Shown: positions 44,998-56,475, counted from the first letter of the stretch. The stretch is DNA of 64,000 nucleotides from Rugalucina vietnamica (GCA_964017185.1 OZ024880.1:43413071-43477070), one strand, 5' to 3'. Notes: generated from the sequence alone by a model not told the origin. Program-made: numbers and translations.

Positions 44998-45358
44998 GTA
45001 AGTGCTATATGTACAACATACAATAACTTGGTTTAAGTGTTAGAATAAAATAAAATAAAATTATATAAAATTTTAATAAATAATAAATAATTTAATAAAT
45101 TGTAAGTACTATAGATATGTAAGTACATGCAACAATTTGTAAGTGGTATGTGTAACTTGTGCTTCTAACAATAAATAATAAATTGTATCTGCTATATTAA
45201 CTTTCTTTACAAATGATTTGTATGTAAAATAAATAATGACTCATAGCTGATTTATATAACTTGGATGCAATATGTAACTAATAATACGTAGTTTGAATTT
45301 GGTATATGAAACATTCAGTCACTATAGTGTGTTAATCATAGCATACAGTAGGCCTAAT
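44998..45358. other. AT-rich intron
   Basis: Low-complexity AT sequence with repeats of AATAAAATAAAATT and ACTATGTAACT-like motifs; nothing else seen. Confidence 0.5.
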
Positions 45359-47189
45359 GGGGTGACACCAGTCAAAAATTGTCCATAGGCCACAATGCAA
45401 ATTGTCGCACTTTGTGACACTCCCAGCTGTTAACAAACATTTTATGACCAAAAGGACTCCCCTCGCCTTATAGCTCAGCCATACATCTACCCAACGAGCC
45501 TAGTTCAAAGGGGGGTTGACCGTTGAGTTTTTCCGGTATTCCGTTTTGCAACCACCCTAGGGTTGGGTTTTACCCTCTAGAATGGTGCAGATTTGAGGAG
45601 GGGGTAGTTTACAGACAGAGGCTTCCGACGAGAAATAGTCTCTTTTAAGATCGTGTTTTGTACACCCAAATGTCGTACACTAGTGATACTTTGCAGTGCA
45701 TACTAAATATAAAACAGACACAAATAAATGTGCTCGTAATACAGTGTCAAACTCACCTAGGCAAAATTTTCAAATGCACTTTTTTCTTGGGGTACGGCGG
45801 AGTGATAAATTTTGAGCGGTGTCGCACCTTGAGGAAAATTTGTTTTAATCGCGAACAAGAAAATTTCTTTGCGATACACTCTTCCCCAAAATATAAGATG
45901 CTTGAAAAGTATTTTGTTGAGAAAGAACACAAAATGAGGATGCATGGGGTCTTTCAATTCTAGGTACCCCCATGCAAAAACATGCTATTTTGACCAAAAT
46001 TGCAAATATGGTGGTCAGACATATTGCCCAACAAGCGTTCAAAACAACCAAACCTAAGCATTAAACTGCTATACATTTAATGTTAAGATATTTATGTACC
46101 ACATTTGACCTTCAAATGACCTTGACCTTTGACCTCTGAACTTTGACCTTGACCCAAAACAGCTACACAAGAAGAAATTTACAACCTAGAAATTGAGCAA
46201 AAATGCTCTTTTCGTTATTTTTTGTGGCCTTGACCTTTGACCCTGGGTGACCTTGACCTTTGACATTCACTGTGACCTTGCCAAAGGTAAGTACAAAGGT
46301 TTACCACGGTTGTTGCTCATGTCCCGATGTCTTCTAAGTGCTGAGTGACAGCAGTAGCACTAGAAAATGGGACCGAAATGACCCTCTGAATAATCCAATT
46401 TACAGTCCAAACTTATCAAAATGATGACTATCCGCGTCCAAAATTGTACAAAACACTAACAAACAGCGTAATTCAACATTATAACATGACTTAGGCCAGT
46501 TTTAAGTCTACATCAGGCCTAAAATCACATTTCTAATCGAATTTTAATGGATTTTAACTTTTTCAATTTTTCAAAAATTCAAATTTTTGTAAAATTTTAC
46601 AAAAATTGATAAAAGTTTGAAATTTTTGTCATAATCAAAGTTTGAGCCAGATCCGATGAGAATTCCACTAAGCAACGACTGACTCTGCCAAAAGTAAAAA
46701 TTTTGACATTCAGCTTCTAAGGGGTGACACCAGTCAAAAATTGTCCATAGGCCACAATGCAAATTGTCGCACTTTGTGACACTCCCAGCTGTTAACAAAC
46801 ATTTTATGACCAAAAGGACTCCCCTCGCCTTATAGCTCAGCCATACATCTACCCAACGAGCCTAGTTCAAAGGGGGGTTGACCGTTGAGTTTTTCCGGTA
46901 TTCCGTTTTGCAACTACCCTAGGGTTGGGTTTTACCCTCTAGAATGGTGCAGATTTGAGGAGGGGGTAGTTTACAGACAGAGGCTTCCGACGAGAAATAG
47001 TCTCTTTTAAGATCGTGTTTTGTACACCCAAATGTCGTACACTAGTGATACTTTGCAGTGCATACTAAATATAAAACAGACACAAATAAATGTGCTCGTA
47101 ATACAGTGTCAAACTCACCTAGGCAAAATTTTCAAATGCACTTTTCGTGGGGTACGGCGGAGTGATAAATTTTGAGCGGTGTCGCACCT
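45359..47189. mobile_element. 1.83-kb element with 471-bp direct terminal repeats
   Basis: 45359-45829 and 46721-47189 are nearly identical in the same direction. Each begins GGGGTGACACC and ends GGTGTCGCACCT, which are themselves inverted. CTAAT occurs just before the first copy (45354-45358) and overlaps the end of the second (47187-47192), a possible target duplication. The inside (about 0.9 kb) has tandem TGACCTTTGACC motifs (46100-46270) and no recognisable coding sequence or clear primer-binding site. It could be a small LTR-type (TRIM-like) element or a DNA element with duplicated ends. Confidence 0.65.
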
Positions 47190-47660
47190 AATGATGTATA
47201 TGCTCAAGGTAAAACACACAATAATTGTATATGTACCATATTTGTAGATTACATATGTATCTAACAATAGATTGCAAGCATTATCTTATTATGTTGTGGC
47301 TTACGATATGTTGCATACAAGTACTTGTAACATTCAAAAAAGTGCTTATCTGTCACGGTTGCATGTAACATGTAATAACTCGTATATATAATTTGTGACA
47401 CACAATAACTTCATTGTGAACTGCATTTTATGTACAATAACTTAAAATAGCATGCAATAAATTGCAACGGCTGTTTGTTTAACTGCTTATATTATGAGTG
47501 AAACATGTAATTTAAATATGCAATGTGTACTATACAATAAATTATGACATGTGTTTTATAAGCTAGTTTGTGTTGTACATGACTTGCACTGACTTTGATA
47601 TATTCTGTGTAACATACACTATATTTACAATTTTATATATTACATATATTTGCACGTTTA
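47190..47660. other. AT-rich intron
   Basis: Repeated motifs around ATGTAAC and ACAATAACTT, as in 45120-45300; no exon seen. Confidence 0.5.
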
Positions 47661-47666
47661 ACATGT

Positions 47667-47882
47667 AAAAAGGTACAAGTAGGCAAAGATCAGGAAAAGG
47701 CGCAATCAGAAAAAGATTCCCTCTCCAAAAATCGAGGTGGGAAAAAACCAAACTAACAAACGATATGGTTCATGGTATAAGTGACTGATTGTTAGTTTGG
47801 TTTTTTCCCACCTCGGTTTTTGGAGTGGGAATCTCGTTCTGGTTGCGCCTTTTCCTGATCTTTGCCTACTTGTACCTTTTTA
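47667..47882. mobile_element. MITE-C, complete 216-bp hairpin
   Basis: The left half (AAAAAGGTACAAGTAGGCAA onward) is almost perfectly mirrored by the right half, with a loop of about 25 bases near 47775. This copy shows the full ends of the family whose fragments are at 4305, 23196, 24092, 53192 and 61190. Confidence 0.9.
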
Positions 47883-48067
47883 TATATATGTGAAAATGTT
47901 GGTTTCATGGGTATACATTTGTCTTATTTGTTGTTTTTGTATGTACAAAAATCAATGTTTTTAACACTAAGTAAGAAATTTATCAAAAGTGTTCAATTGA
48001 AAAAAACAACAACAAAAAACACACACAAAAAAAACATTTTAACAGATGACGTACATGGACGTGTTTG

Positions 48068-48340
48068 CATTACGAAAACACGCCCATGTAATTTACTGAT
48101 TTGTCTTAAGTTGTAAAAATTAAAAATGTTTCAGTAGATTTTTTTTTTACATTTTTTATTTTTGCTCAAAACATAGATTGTGGGTACACGTTAGAACCGC
48201 CTCAGCGAGGCGGTTCTAACAAGTACCCATAATCTATGTTTTGGAACAAAAATAAGAAAAATAGGTATAGCCCTGCATATCCCAGTTTTGCTATATAAAA
48301 TGGGGTATGAGGGGTTATATATTACACGGACATGATCTCT
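48068..48340. mobile_element. MITE-A copy ending at the Kazal C exon 2 acceptor
   Basis: It begins CATTACGAAAACACGCCC, has the core GAACCGCCTCAGCGAGGCGG, and its right end TACACGGACATG is cut off 13 bases before the acceptor ATCTCTTTCGACAG. Confidence 0.85.
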
Positions 48341-48348
48341 TTCGACAG

Positions 48349-48435
48349 TTGTGAATACAGTCAGGCACGATGTAAGACCCCTACCACACACATTGCTTTC
48401 ATTGGCGACTGTAATGGACCTGTGGCCACAACGAC
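48349..48435 (+). CDS. Kazal C, second half
   Basis: Acceptor TCTCTTTCGACAG, donor GTGAGT; phase 2 in and 2 out. It encodes CEYSQARCKTPTTHIAF, IGDCNGPVATT. Cysteines 4-6 have spacing 6 and 12, the same as in Kazal D. The split codon (TT|T) gives Phe just before cysteine 4, where Kazal domains usually have Leu or another residue. After cysteine 6 a Pro/Thr stretch leads into the Thr-rich exon. Confidence 0.9.
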
Positions 48436-48469
48436 GTGAGTACGGTCTCTCATCTCCGTAATATTATGA

Positions 48470-48675
48470 GCTAGAAAACTGGTTTTCGGGGTTTCTGGCC
48501 AGGTACGACACAAACCTGGCTGTACCGCCACAGAAGAAGGCTAGAAGTTTGAAATTTCGAATTGAACAAAAAGGGGGGTGTAGTATTATCTGTGTGGCGA
48601 AAATAAAGAAGTTGATAAGCTGTACAGTTACTGCACAGCTGATCAACGCCTTTGTTTTCGCATTGACGCGTGTCA
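48470..48675. mobile_element. MITE-B copy, diverged
   Basis: It has TTTGAAATTTCGAATTGAAC, a mirrored core (GTTGATAAGCTGTACAGTTA), and the right side GCCTTTGTTTTCGC. TAATA is found close to both ends. Confidence 0.7.
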
Positions 48676-48938
48676 TAATAGCCTTGGTGCACTTAAGTAC
48701 TGAAATATTACTCTGATGCTAAATTCCATTTGAAAACACCTAAAACAATAACGTTTATGTTTCCCTTACAGATCCAATGTCATATCAATTCAATAAAATG
48801 AATAGGGACTATGAATATATCTTAATTATCTGGTACTCAGAGTCAGTTGTTGCCGAAAACGGCAAATTCAGATGCTCGATTACAATGAACGTTTTTGTTT
48901 TCCTTGAATAATATGATGCGGCACCATCGTACTTGCAG

Positions 48939-49289
48939 GGCACAGGGAATGACCACAGGCGTTACCACAGCACCATCAGGGACCATGACAACGGGGAAGC
49001 CGATGGTCAATGGAACAACCATGGCAACGGGTACCACGCCCATGGTTACCGCTACAACGTCCATGGCAACCGGTACCAAGCCCATAGTTACTGGAACCAC
49101 AGCCATGGCAACTGGAACCACGGCCATGGCAACTGGCACCACGGCCATGGCAACCGGTACCACTGGTAATACTGGTACTACGACCATTGACCCCACACTC
49201 CAGGTGTTCTGTCAGTCAAAGGATGCTATAACTTGCCCTACCACTCTGGATCCATTGTGTGGATCAGACAAAAACTTCTATCTCAATCA
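48939..49289 (+). CDS. threonine-rich stalk plus Kazal D, first half
   Basis: Acceptor CATCGTACTTGCAG, donor GTAAGT; phase 2 in and 2 out. It encodes AQGMTTGVTTAPSGTMTTG, followed by repeats of the 7-residue pattern AMATGTT (three near-perfect tandem copies at about 49098-49160 and several decayed ones before), then TIDPTLQVFCQSKDAITC, PTTLDPLCGSDKNFYLN. About 75 residues of Thr/Gly/Ala/Met-rich linker suggest an O-glycosylated extended stalk; NGT in the linker is an N-glycosylation sequon. Kazal cysteines 1-3 have spacing 7 and 7, with P1 position Thr. The antisense and third-frame reads (48843-49196, 48933-49169) are shadows of the repeat. Confidence 0.9.
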
Positions 49290-49555
49290 GTAAGTTTTCA
49301 GTCAGACGGGGGCAGTTTCTGCATTATATATTCTGATCATTTTAGGAAGCAACAATGTGAATTTTATGGTGGTGGGGTCTGGAAGATTTTTCAAGAAGCA
49401 TTTCTAAGACCAAATGTTCCCGAAACAATATCCAGGATGGGATAAAGTCTAGTTATCTTACTAGATGTTTGATGCTAAGCTCTATGGCTCTTGTTTTGGT
49501 GTTCAGATTTCATTTTCTATTTAGGAAGTCTGAGATTGGCTAGATCCCAGCAGAC

Positions 49556-50943
49556 ATTTGACGTCAGTTGGACGTCAGATTGACGTCAGACTCCGACGTC
49601 ATAATGACGTTGGATTTAGGTTGATTTTGAAAGTTTGTTTGACGTCAAAAGCACACGTCATTCTGACGTCAAAAACAGACGTCATTCTGACGTCAGAAAA
49701 ACAACGTTGGTTTGACGTCTCAAATGTGACGTCATAATGACGTTGGGGTTAGGTTGATTTTGAAAGTTTGTTTGATGTCAAAAACAGACGTCAATCTGAC
49801 GTGCTAAAACCGATATCGTGAATGTTTGTTCGCAGTTAAATTAACATTCTGAAATCCTGAAGTGGATTCAGTAGTGCGGTGATGCACTTTTGTTATTCCC
49901 TTCCACTCCTTTGATAGAGTTATTCGGTTTTTTTTCTTCCTGGGAACCAACCAGTACTAGGGTTTGCTTTTAGTTCGCTTTCCTGGGTAGAACCAGTACT
50001 TGGAGGTTGCTTTTCCCGGCGAGCACCCGAAGGCTCAAACCGGGGTTTGCTTTTTGTAATACCGTTCCTGGGTAAGAACCAGTACTAGATTGATTTTTTT
50101 TTTGTTTTTCGTTTGACACCGTTCCTGGGTCCACCTTAACCAGTACTTGGATAAACATTTCGGTTTTTTTCTTCCTGGGAACCAACCAGTACTAGGGTTT
50201 GCTTTTAATTACCTTTCCTGGGTAGAACCAGTACTTGGAGGTTGCTTTTCCCGGCGAGCACCCGAAGGCTCAAACCGGGGTTTGCTTTTTGTAATACCGT
50301 TCCTGGGTAAAAACCAGTACTAGGTTGAATTTTTTGTTTTTGTTTTTCGTTTGACACCGTTCCTGGGTCCACCTTAACCAGTACTTGGATATACAAAATG
50401 TTTAAGATGTTAAATCACTCGGATGTTGGTATATCTTATTCATGTCAAATTTTATTGCTATATGGTGCTAAAATAAATAAGATATTAGTGTAAATAATAA
50501 GACTTTTGTAAACAATCAATAATTTAAAATGGTGAAATAAGTATTAAAATATACAAATTTCATTTTCGTCTTAATAGAAGGTTTAATAATTTAGTGAAAG
50601 ACTTTATTTTGATTAACAAATAATTATCTTTTTCTAAATTAATTAGCATGGTGATTTCCGATACCTAGATATGGCTTTTTTAAAAGTGGCTATGTTGAAA
50701 TTATTATTTGAATTTGATGTTGTTACTTTTGCGTAAGAAATTATGTCAGTTCAAGGGCAGCTAACTCTGTCGACATATGACGTTATACTTACGTTTGAAT
50801 CCGGCGTCATTTCGACGTCATATCAATACGTCCACTGACGTCAGGACTGGACGTCAGATGGACGTTGGTTATTGGTTGTATGACGTCGTGACCAAAATAC
50901 AACCAATATCCGACGTCAAGTCGACGTCAGATGCCTGCTGGGG
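49556..50943. mobile_element. E2: 1.4-kb element with TGACGTCA-rich ends
   Basis: The ends are CCCAGCAGACATTTGACGTC and GACGTCAGATGCCTGCTGGG. The subterminal 250 bp on each side contain dense GACGTC motifs. The inside has two tandem copies of a unit of about 236 bp (49930-50396, reverse of the E1 interior) with AACCAGTACTTGGAGGTTGC. It lies in the last intron. Confidence 0.8.
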
Positions 50944-52256
50944 ACGTGTTTTTCATATATGTCGACAGAGTTAGCTGCCCTTAAACTGACATAATTTCTT
51001 ACATATATTATGTATTATCATATGACGTCGCTGTTTTCCAGTGGATAACGTCATGTCATAAAAATCGTATGACCACACGTGTAATTACACTTTTGCGGGA
51101 ATACGTAACGTCATTGACGACGTCCGTTACAACAATGTAAATTTTCATTGAAAATATGTCCACTTCTATTTTAGAAGTCATAGGATAAAAAGAATCTTAC
51201 ACTCGTGGTCATTTCATATGAGATTTATTAAACTCGCTGAAGGCTCGTTTAATAAATTTCATATGAAATGACCACTCGTGTAAGATCCTCTATATAATAT
51301 CAAATTCAAATAATAATTTCAACCTTGCCACTTAAAAGTCATATCTGAGTCTCGTATGGGAAATCCCATATTTCGCCCCCATGCTTTATTAATGTAGAAA
51401 AAAATGATTATCTATTAATCTAAATAAAGTCTTTCACTAAATTATCAATCTTTCAATTAAGATGAAAATAAAATTTGTATATTTTAATATTTATTTCACC
51501 ATTGTTCAGAATAATCTTATTTCTCACACTAATGTCTTATTGGTTTTAGCACCATTAAGCAAAAAAAATTTGCTTAAATAAGATGTACCAACATCAGGCT
51601 GAATTAATATCTTGAACATTTTGTATGTTCCGAAAAACTCTATCAAAGGAGTGAAAGGGACTATCAAAAGTGTATCACTGCTCTTCTGAATCCACTGTTA
51701 TTCAAAAATGCGAAAAAATATACACCTTAAACTATTTATATGACATGAATTCAAACGTCGTTTTTAGGACGTCAGATTGACGTCAGCTTTCAGACGTTAA
51801 ACCGACGTTGGCTTAAGCACGTCAGATTGAAGTCTAGTTTTGACAACAAACAAACTTTCAAAATCAACCTAACTCCAACGTAATTATGACGTTGGAGTCT
51901 GACGTCAATCTGACGTCCAACGGACGTCAAATGTCTGCTGGAAGTAACATAGAAAAAAAAGAAAGAAAGAAAGCAAAAGAAACACACGAAACGAATGATC
52001 TGATTTTTACCCAAAGTGAAGTTTCATTAATTTGCACACCACACATGGTCAGAAGTATGAAAAACACAAGGTCTAAATCACGTCTTGATTACGACGTCTA
52101 ACTGACGAACTAGTTTGACGTCAAAACAACGTCCAATCCAGACGTCCAAAAGACGTCAGGAAATGACGTCTGATAGACGTTGGAAATTGGTTATATGACG
52201 TCGCGACCAAAATATAACCAATATCTGACGTCAAGCAGACGTCAGGTGCCTGCTGG
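50944..52256. mobile_element. E3: further E-family pieces and an internal hairpin
   Basis: 50944-51936 matches the E1 interior and right end (ends GTCAAATGTCTGCTGG). 52060-52256 matches an E1 left end in reverse (ends GACGTCAGGTGCCTGCTGGG). Between them is an AAAG-rich stretch. A 100-bp palindrome with GTGGTCATTTCATATGA lies at 51192-51292. Confidence 0.65.
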
Positions 52257-52515
52257 GATATACCTTTCACTGCAAGAATTGCTTACATTGGCGTTTTCCC
52301 TTTGTCTTATAAGGCATTGCTTTCACAACTCTCGTATAGGGTTGATTTACACAATTCATAACCAAACATTCATTTATACTGACGTCAATAAAAACGCCTG
52401 ATCATCAATGCCTGGCAAAGAGATATATAATATGAACGAAATTCGCATTTTTCATAATTTTAAGTTCTCTCTCACGGTATAGCATACTACCGAATTTGGT
52501 TACGATGCGTACTTT

Positions 52516-54011
52516 TTAGCTCACCTGAGCCGAAGGCTCACAGGTGAGCTTATAGTATACCCATGCTCCGTCGTCCGTCGTCGTTGGCGTCGTTCACGCT
52601 TTTCAATCGACTTCTTCTCTGAAACCACTTGGCCAATCAAATTCAAATTTCATGTGGAGCATCCTCAGGAAGGGGGAACGAAAGATTGTATAAATAGTCC
52701 AGGCCACATGACCAAGATGGCCGCCAGTGCTATAAATAGCAAAAACCTTTCAAAATTTTCTTCTCCAGAACCAGAAAGCCTATGATTTTGAAACCTGGCA
52801 TGAAGCATCAGGCAATGGAGCTCTACAAAGTTTGTTTAAATCATGACCCTGGGATGACCCTGACCTATCTTACGGCACGGTCAACTTAGGTCGCCCATGC
52901 ATTTGAATGGGAAAAAATAGGAAAATGTCATTTAATGGCAGAAATCTTGCTAGGAATGAGCAAACCGACAGAAGATGTATGTTAATGAAAATATTTTGGG
53001 CTCTTGGGGTGTCTACCTCTGCCCCAGGGCTATATACATTCAAACATCTTCTTCTCTGAAACCGCATGTCCAATCAAAGCCAAACTTTATGTGGAGCATC
53101 CTTAGGAAGAGGGAATGAAAGTTTGAATAAATGGTCAAGGTCACATGACCAAGATGGCCGCCATGGTTATAAATAGCAAAAACCTTTTAAAAGGTACAAG
53201 TAGGCAAAGATCAGGAAAAGGCGCAATCAGAAACCTTCTTCTTCAGAACCAGAATGCCTATGATTTTGAAACTTTGCATGAAGCATCAGGCAATAGAGCT
53301 CTACAAAGTCTATATAAATCATGACCCTGGGATGACCTTGACATATCTTACGGCAAGGTCAACTTACGTGGCCCATGCATTTGAATGGGGAAAATAGGAA
53401 AATGCCATTTAATGGCAGAAAACCTGCTAGGAATGAGCAAATGGACAGAAGATTAATGCTTATGATAATATTTTAGGCCTAGGGGGTTGTCTGTCCCTGC
53501 TCCGGGTCTATATACATGTATATGACCAAAATATTCGAACATCTTCTCCTCTAAAACCGCTTGGCCAATCAAAGCCAAACTTTATGTGGAGCATCCTCAG
53601 GAAGAGGGAATGAAAGTTTGCATAAATAGTCATGGTCACATGACCAAGATGGCCACCATGTCAATAAATAACAAAATTCTTAAAAAAATCTTCTTTTTCA
53701 GAACCAGAAGGTCTATGATTTTGAAACTTGGCATGAAGCATCAAGGAATGGAGGTCTACAAAATCTATATCAATCATGACCTGGGATGACCTTGACCTAT
53801 TTTACGACAAGGTCAACTTAGGTCGCTCATGCATTTGAATAGGGAAAATTGTTAAAATGTCATTTGAAGGACAAAACTTGCAGTAAATGGGCAAATGGAC
53901 TGAATTTTTATATTCTGACCCTGCCCTGGAGTTATATACATGCATATAACCATTGTAGTCAAGCAAGTTTATTAGTATATGGTGAGCGTTTATAGGACCA
54001 TTGTCCTCTTG
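52516..54011 (-). mobile_element. F5-3: satellite-bearing element, minus orientation
   Basis: It begins (left) with the mirrored 3' hairpin AGCTCACCTGAGCCGAAGGC and ends near 54011 with GAGGACAATGGTCC-type start sequence in reverse. The inside has about three diverged units containing ATGACCAAGATGGCCGCC. A MITE-C end fragment (53192-53232, AAGGTACAAGTAGGCAAAGA) is embedded in one unit. Confidence 0.75.
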
Positions 54012-55055
54012 TCTTAAAACTTGTGTGGATGCACCATTTTTAGCATTGCACCCTGCCGTCCAAATACATCAAATTTCTGAACTGTAACATCAAATCTGAA
54101 CTGTAACATTACTGGACTACGTGAAGTTGAAAAACTGAAGACAACATCGGCACTTTTCACAGGAAAAGAACCAGACGGAACAAAAAACTAATACTGTCCG
54201 GTTTCTTGCATTCAAAACGACTCCATAGTACGGGACAATCGTTTTCCTTGGTTTAATTTGTTTTTGTAGCGCTTTCGCTTACGCTCATGCAGCATGTAAT
54301 CTTTTGACGTCTCTAATGCTTTCCTTTCGAGTTCCAATGATAAAACATTTCACAAGTGACGCTGTTATATTCGGATGCATACTTTTGTTTATTTTCATAA
54401 CATAGTCGCATTATTTCAGTTGAACAGTCGAGAAAGAAGCAATCGTATTCTGACATTTATTTTCATAGACGTCAAAACCCGTAACCGTAAGGACGTTCTT
54501 TTCACGCTGAAAGGCAGCGAAAGTAACAATAGAAACCCTTCTTTTTCAATGCCAGAAATCCTTCTTTGTCAACGCCATGATTACCTTTGAAAACACTTTG
54601 ACCATTTTTGCGACGATAGCCATTTTGTAAAAGCATAGACCATTAGCTGCAGTGACGTCAATAAAGACAAAGAACGAAATTTGGTTTTCAAAAATTGTGT
54701 TCCAGCAACAAATTACCGTATGGATGTCTCACTCTATCGCTTATGCGTTGGTGTTGTGAAGGAGACTTTCTGTAATCAAAAGAAGCCATTCCTAATAGAC
54801 CGGTTCCTAAACAAAATATGCTTTTTGCAAGAGGTGTGTTCTAAATGGCATGTCATTTTTCATACACCTGTCTGAAAAGTTTCATGTCTGCATATCCGAA
54901 TGCATAAAATGTTGTAAAAGATATGATCAATGCATGAAACAATTATACTTTTTAATCTTGGCAGTATGACATTTCAAAGTTGACTGGGAAGTTTTTTGTT
55001 GACGTCAGTATAGTTTTTATTAGCTGTCTCATCATTTTCACCGCTTGCTTTTTAG
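54012..55055. other. last-intron sequence, no feature recognised
   Basis: I see no exon or repeat family here. The frames at 54375-54590 and 54681-54875 have no recognisable domain. The sequence is not obviously repetitive within the window. Confidence 0.45.
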
Positions 55056-55140
55056 GTGTGAGTTTACCAAGGCCCGGTGTGACAACGGTGGCTTAACAAA
55101 GGAAGATGTAGCTTTTTGTAACCCTGGGACTGGAAGATGA
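55056..55140 (+). CDS. Kazal D, second half, terminal exon
   Basis: Acceptor CCGCTTGCTTTTTAG, entered in phase 2. It encodes CEFTKARCDNGG, LTKEDVAFCNPGTGR, stop TGA at 55138-55140. Cysteines 4-6 complete the domain (C-x7-C-x7-C-x10-C-x6-C-x12-C overall). The protein ends nine residues after the last... cysteine region (NPGTGR), with no membrane segment, so it should be secreted. Cassettes A and B are copies of this exon pair; D is the most complete and has a normal poly(A) signal, so it is probably the main 3' end. Confidence 0.9.
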
Positions 55141-55200
55141 AAAACGTATCAGCTACGTTCTGTGTTATGTTGTTTTATGTTTTTGTGACCTCGTTAGAAC

Positions 55201-55206
55201 AATAAA
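55201..55206 (+). terminator. poly(A) signal AATAAA after Kazal D
   Basis: Canonical hexamer 61 bases after the stop codon, in the expected range for a short 3' UTR. Confidence 0.6.
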
Positions 55207-55499
55207 TCAAGTCTACGAAGACTTAGTTTACATGTATCCCAACCAATCATTAAGTTTGTAGTTGCATTTAAAACCATTGCATCCAAGTCAATTTTGCGCT
55301 GACAATGTATGCCTGTGTGGGTTGTATGTGTATTTGAATCGAAATAACGTTTTCAGGCGCAATTATTATTTCTCACCTCAATCGCTGCTTAACCTGCTTT
55401 CCGTTATACATGTTACTTGTTTGTACCTTTGTATAAAATATTTTCTTAACATGATTTTTCTTATTTCATGTTTAAATTGGTGTTTATTACTGAACAGCT

Positions 55500-55890
55500 G
55501 CACAAGCTCAGGGTGAGGTTGGTTATCCGTAAAATCGGGTTAAGTCCCATAGTAATGTCATATTGCTGGCCGTTCCAAGGCTATACTACTGTCGCGGGAT
55601 TTTATTGTTTCATATTTTGGTGTTGAGATTTATGAGAAATAGCTGCTCACTTGGCTTATGATATGATCCGCTGCATAAGAAAACCAACCATCTGCACATG
55701 CGAAAACAAAGGCGCAGAATAGCATTGCGGTAACCGCGAAGCTGGTCAGCGCCGTTGTTTTCGCTACACGGATAGTTCCTTCATCCGAAATTTTAAGCTT
55801 CTAGCTATCTTCTGTGACTAAACAGGCCGGTTTGTGTCAGACCTGGTCGGAAATCCAAATTGTTGGTTTTCTCACGCACAGGTTCATATG
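55500..55890. mobile_element. MITE-C-type fragment next to a diverged MITE-B copy
   Basis: 55500-55665 matches the 60838-61080 sequence (GGTGAGGTTGGTTATCC, AGCTGCTCACTTGGCTTATG). 55666-55885 is MITE-B-like, with GCATAAGAAAACCAACC, the mirrored core around AAGGCGCAGAATAGC, and TGTCAGACCTGGTCGGAAAT. Confidence 0.65.
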
Positions 55891-55991
55891 TTCTCATTGT
55901 GTCAGTGCCCGATTGTCATTTACCACCGTGGTTTTTGGAGTGAGAATTTTCTTCTGACTGCACAATTTACTGATCATTCCTTATAACCCAC

Positions 55992-56475
55992 CAGTCATTT
56001 GTATCCCCGACTTTTCCGCGAACTTTTTGAACCCCTCCCCCCTAGGGCCGGGGATAGCGGGGACACAGCGGGCCTAAAGTGCCAGGTTTTAACCGTCGAT
56101 GAATCTCGGCAGTGCCGGGGATGTGCCGGGGCTTTAATTTCCCGCCAATAAACGGCCACATTAATTCAAATAAGATATTGCTTGTATTTTTAACATTTAA
56201 TTACTTTTATGGCACATATTTCATTTGTAAATGTACCTGTACATTTACATGCAGAAATTCAATCTCCTCTCTCATATTTCAGTTTCATCAGAACAACTCC
56301 CAGCTGTTGTTCCACATTATTGTCCGCCTCCGGGGAACTGGGGCTTTTAGCAGGGATTTTGACAAATCTGGCCCGCTGTGCCGGGCTTTTACCAGGGCTT
56401 TAAAAATTGAAAAGTTAAACGCCCCGCTATTCCCCGGCACTAGGGTAGCCGGGGATACAAATGACTGGTGCATTA
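55992..56475. mobile_element. 480-bp TIR element with GC-rich repeats
   Basis: The ends are CACCAGTCATTTGTATCCCC and its exact inverse (GGGGATACAAATGACTGGTG). TTATA occurs just outside both ends. The inside carries repeated GCCGGGG and CCCGC motifs. The 143-codon frame 56112-56543 runs through and past the element and is not a gene. Confidence 0.8.

Noticed and set aside
48843..49196. 117-codon minus-strand frame rich in Val/Met/Pro
   Set aside because: It is antisense to the Thr-rich coding minisatellite of exon D1; a 21-bp repeat keeps several frames open.
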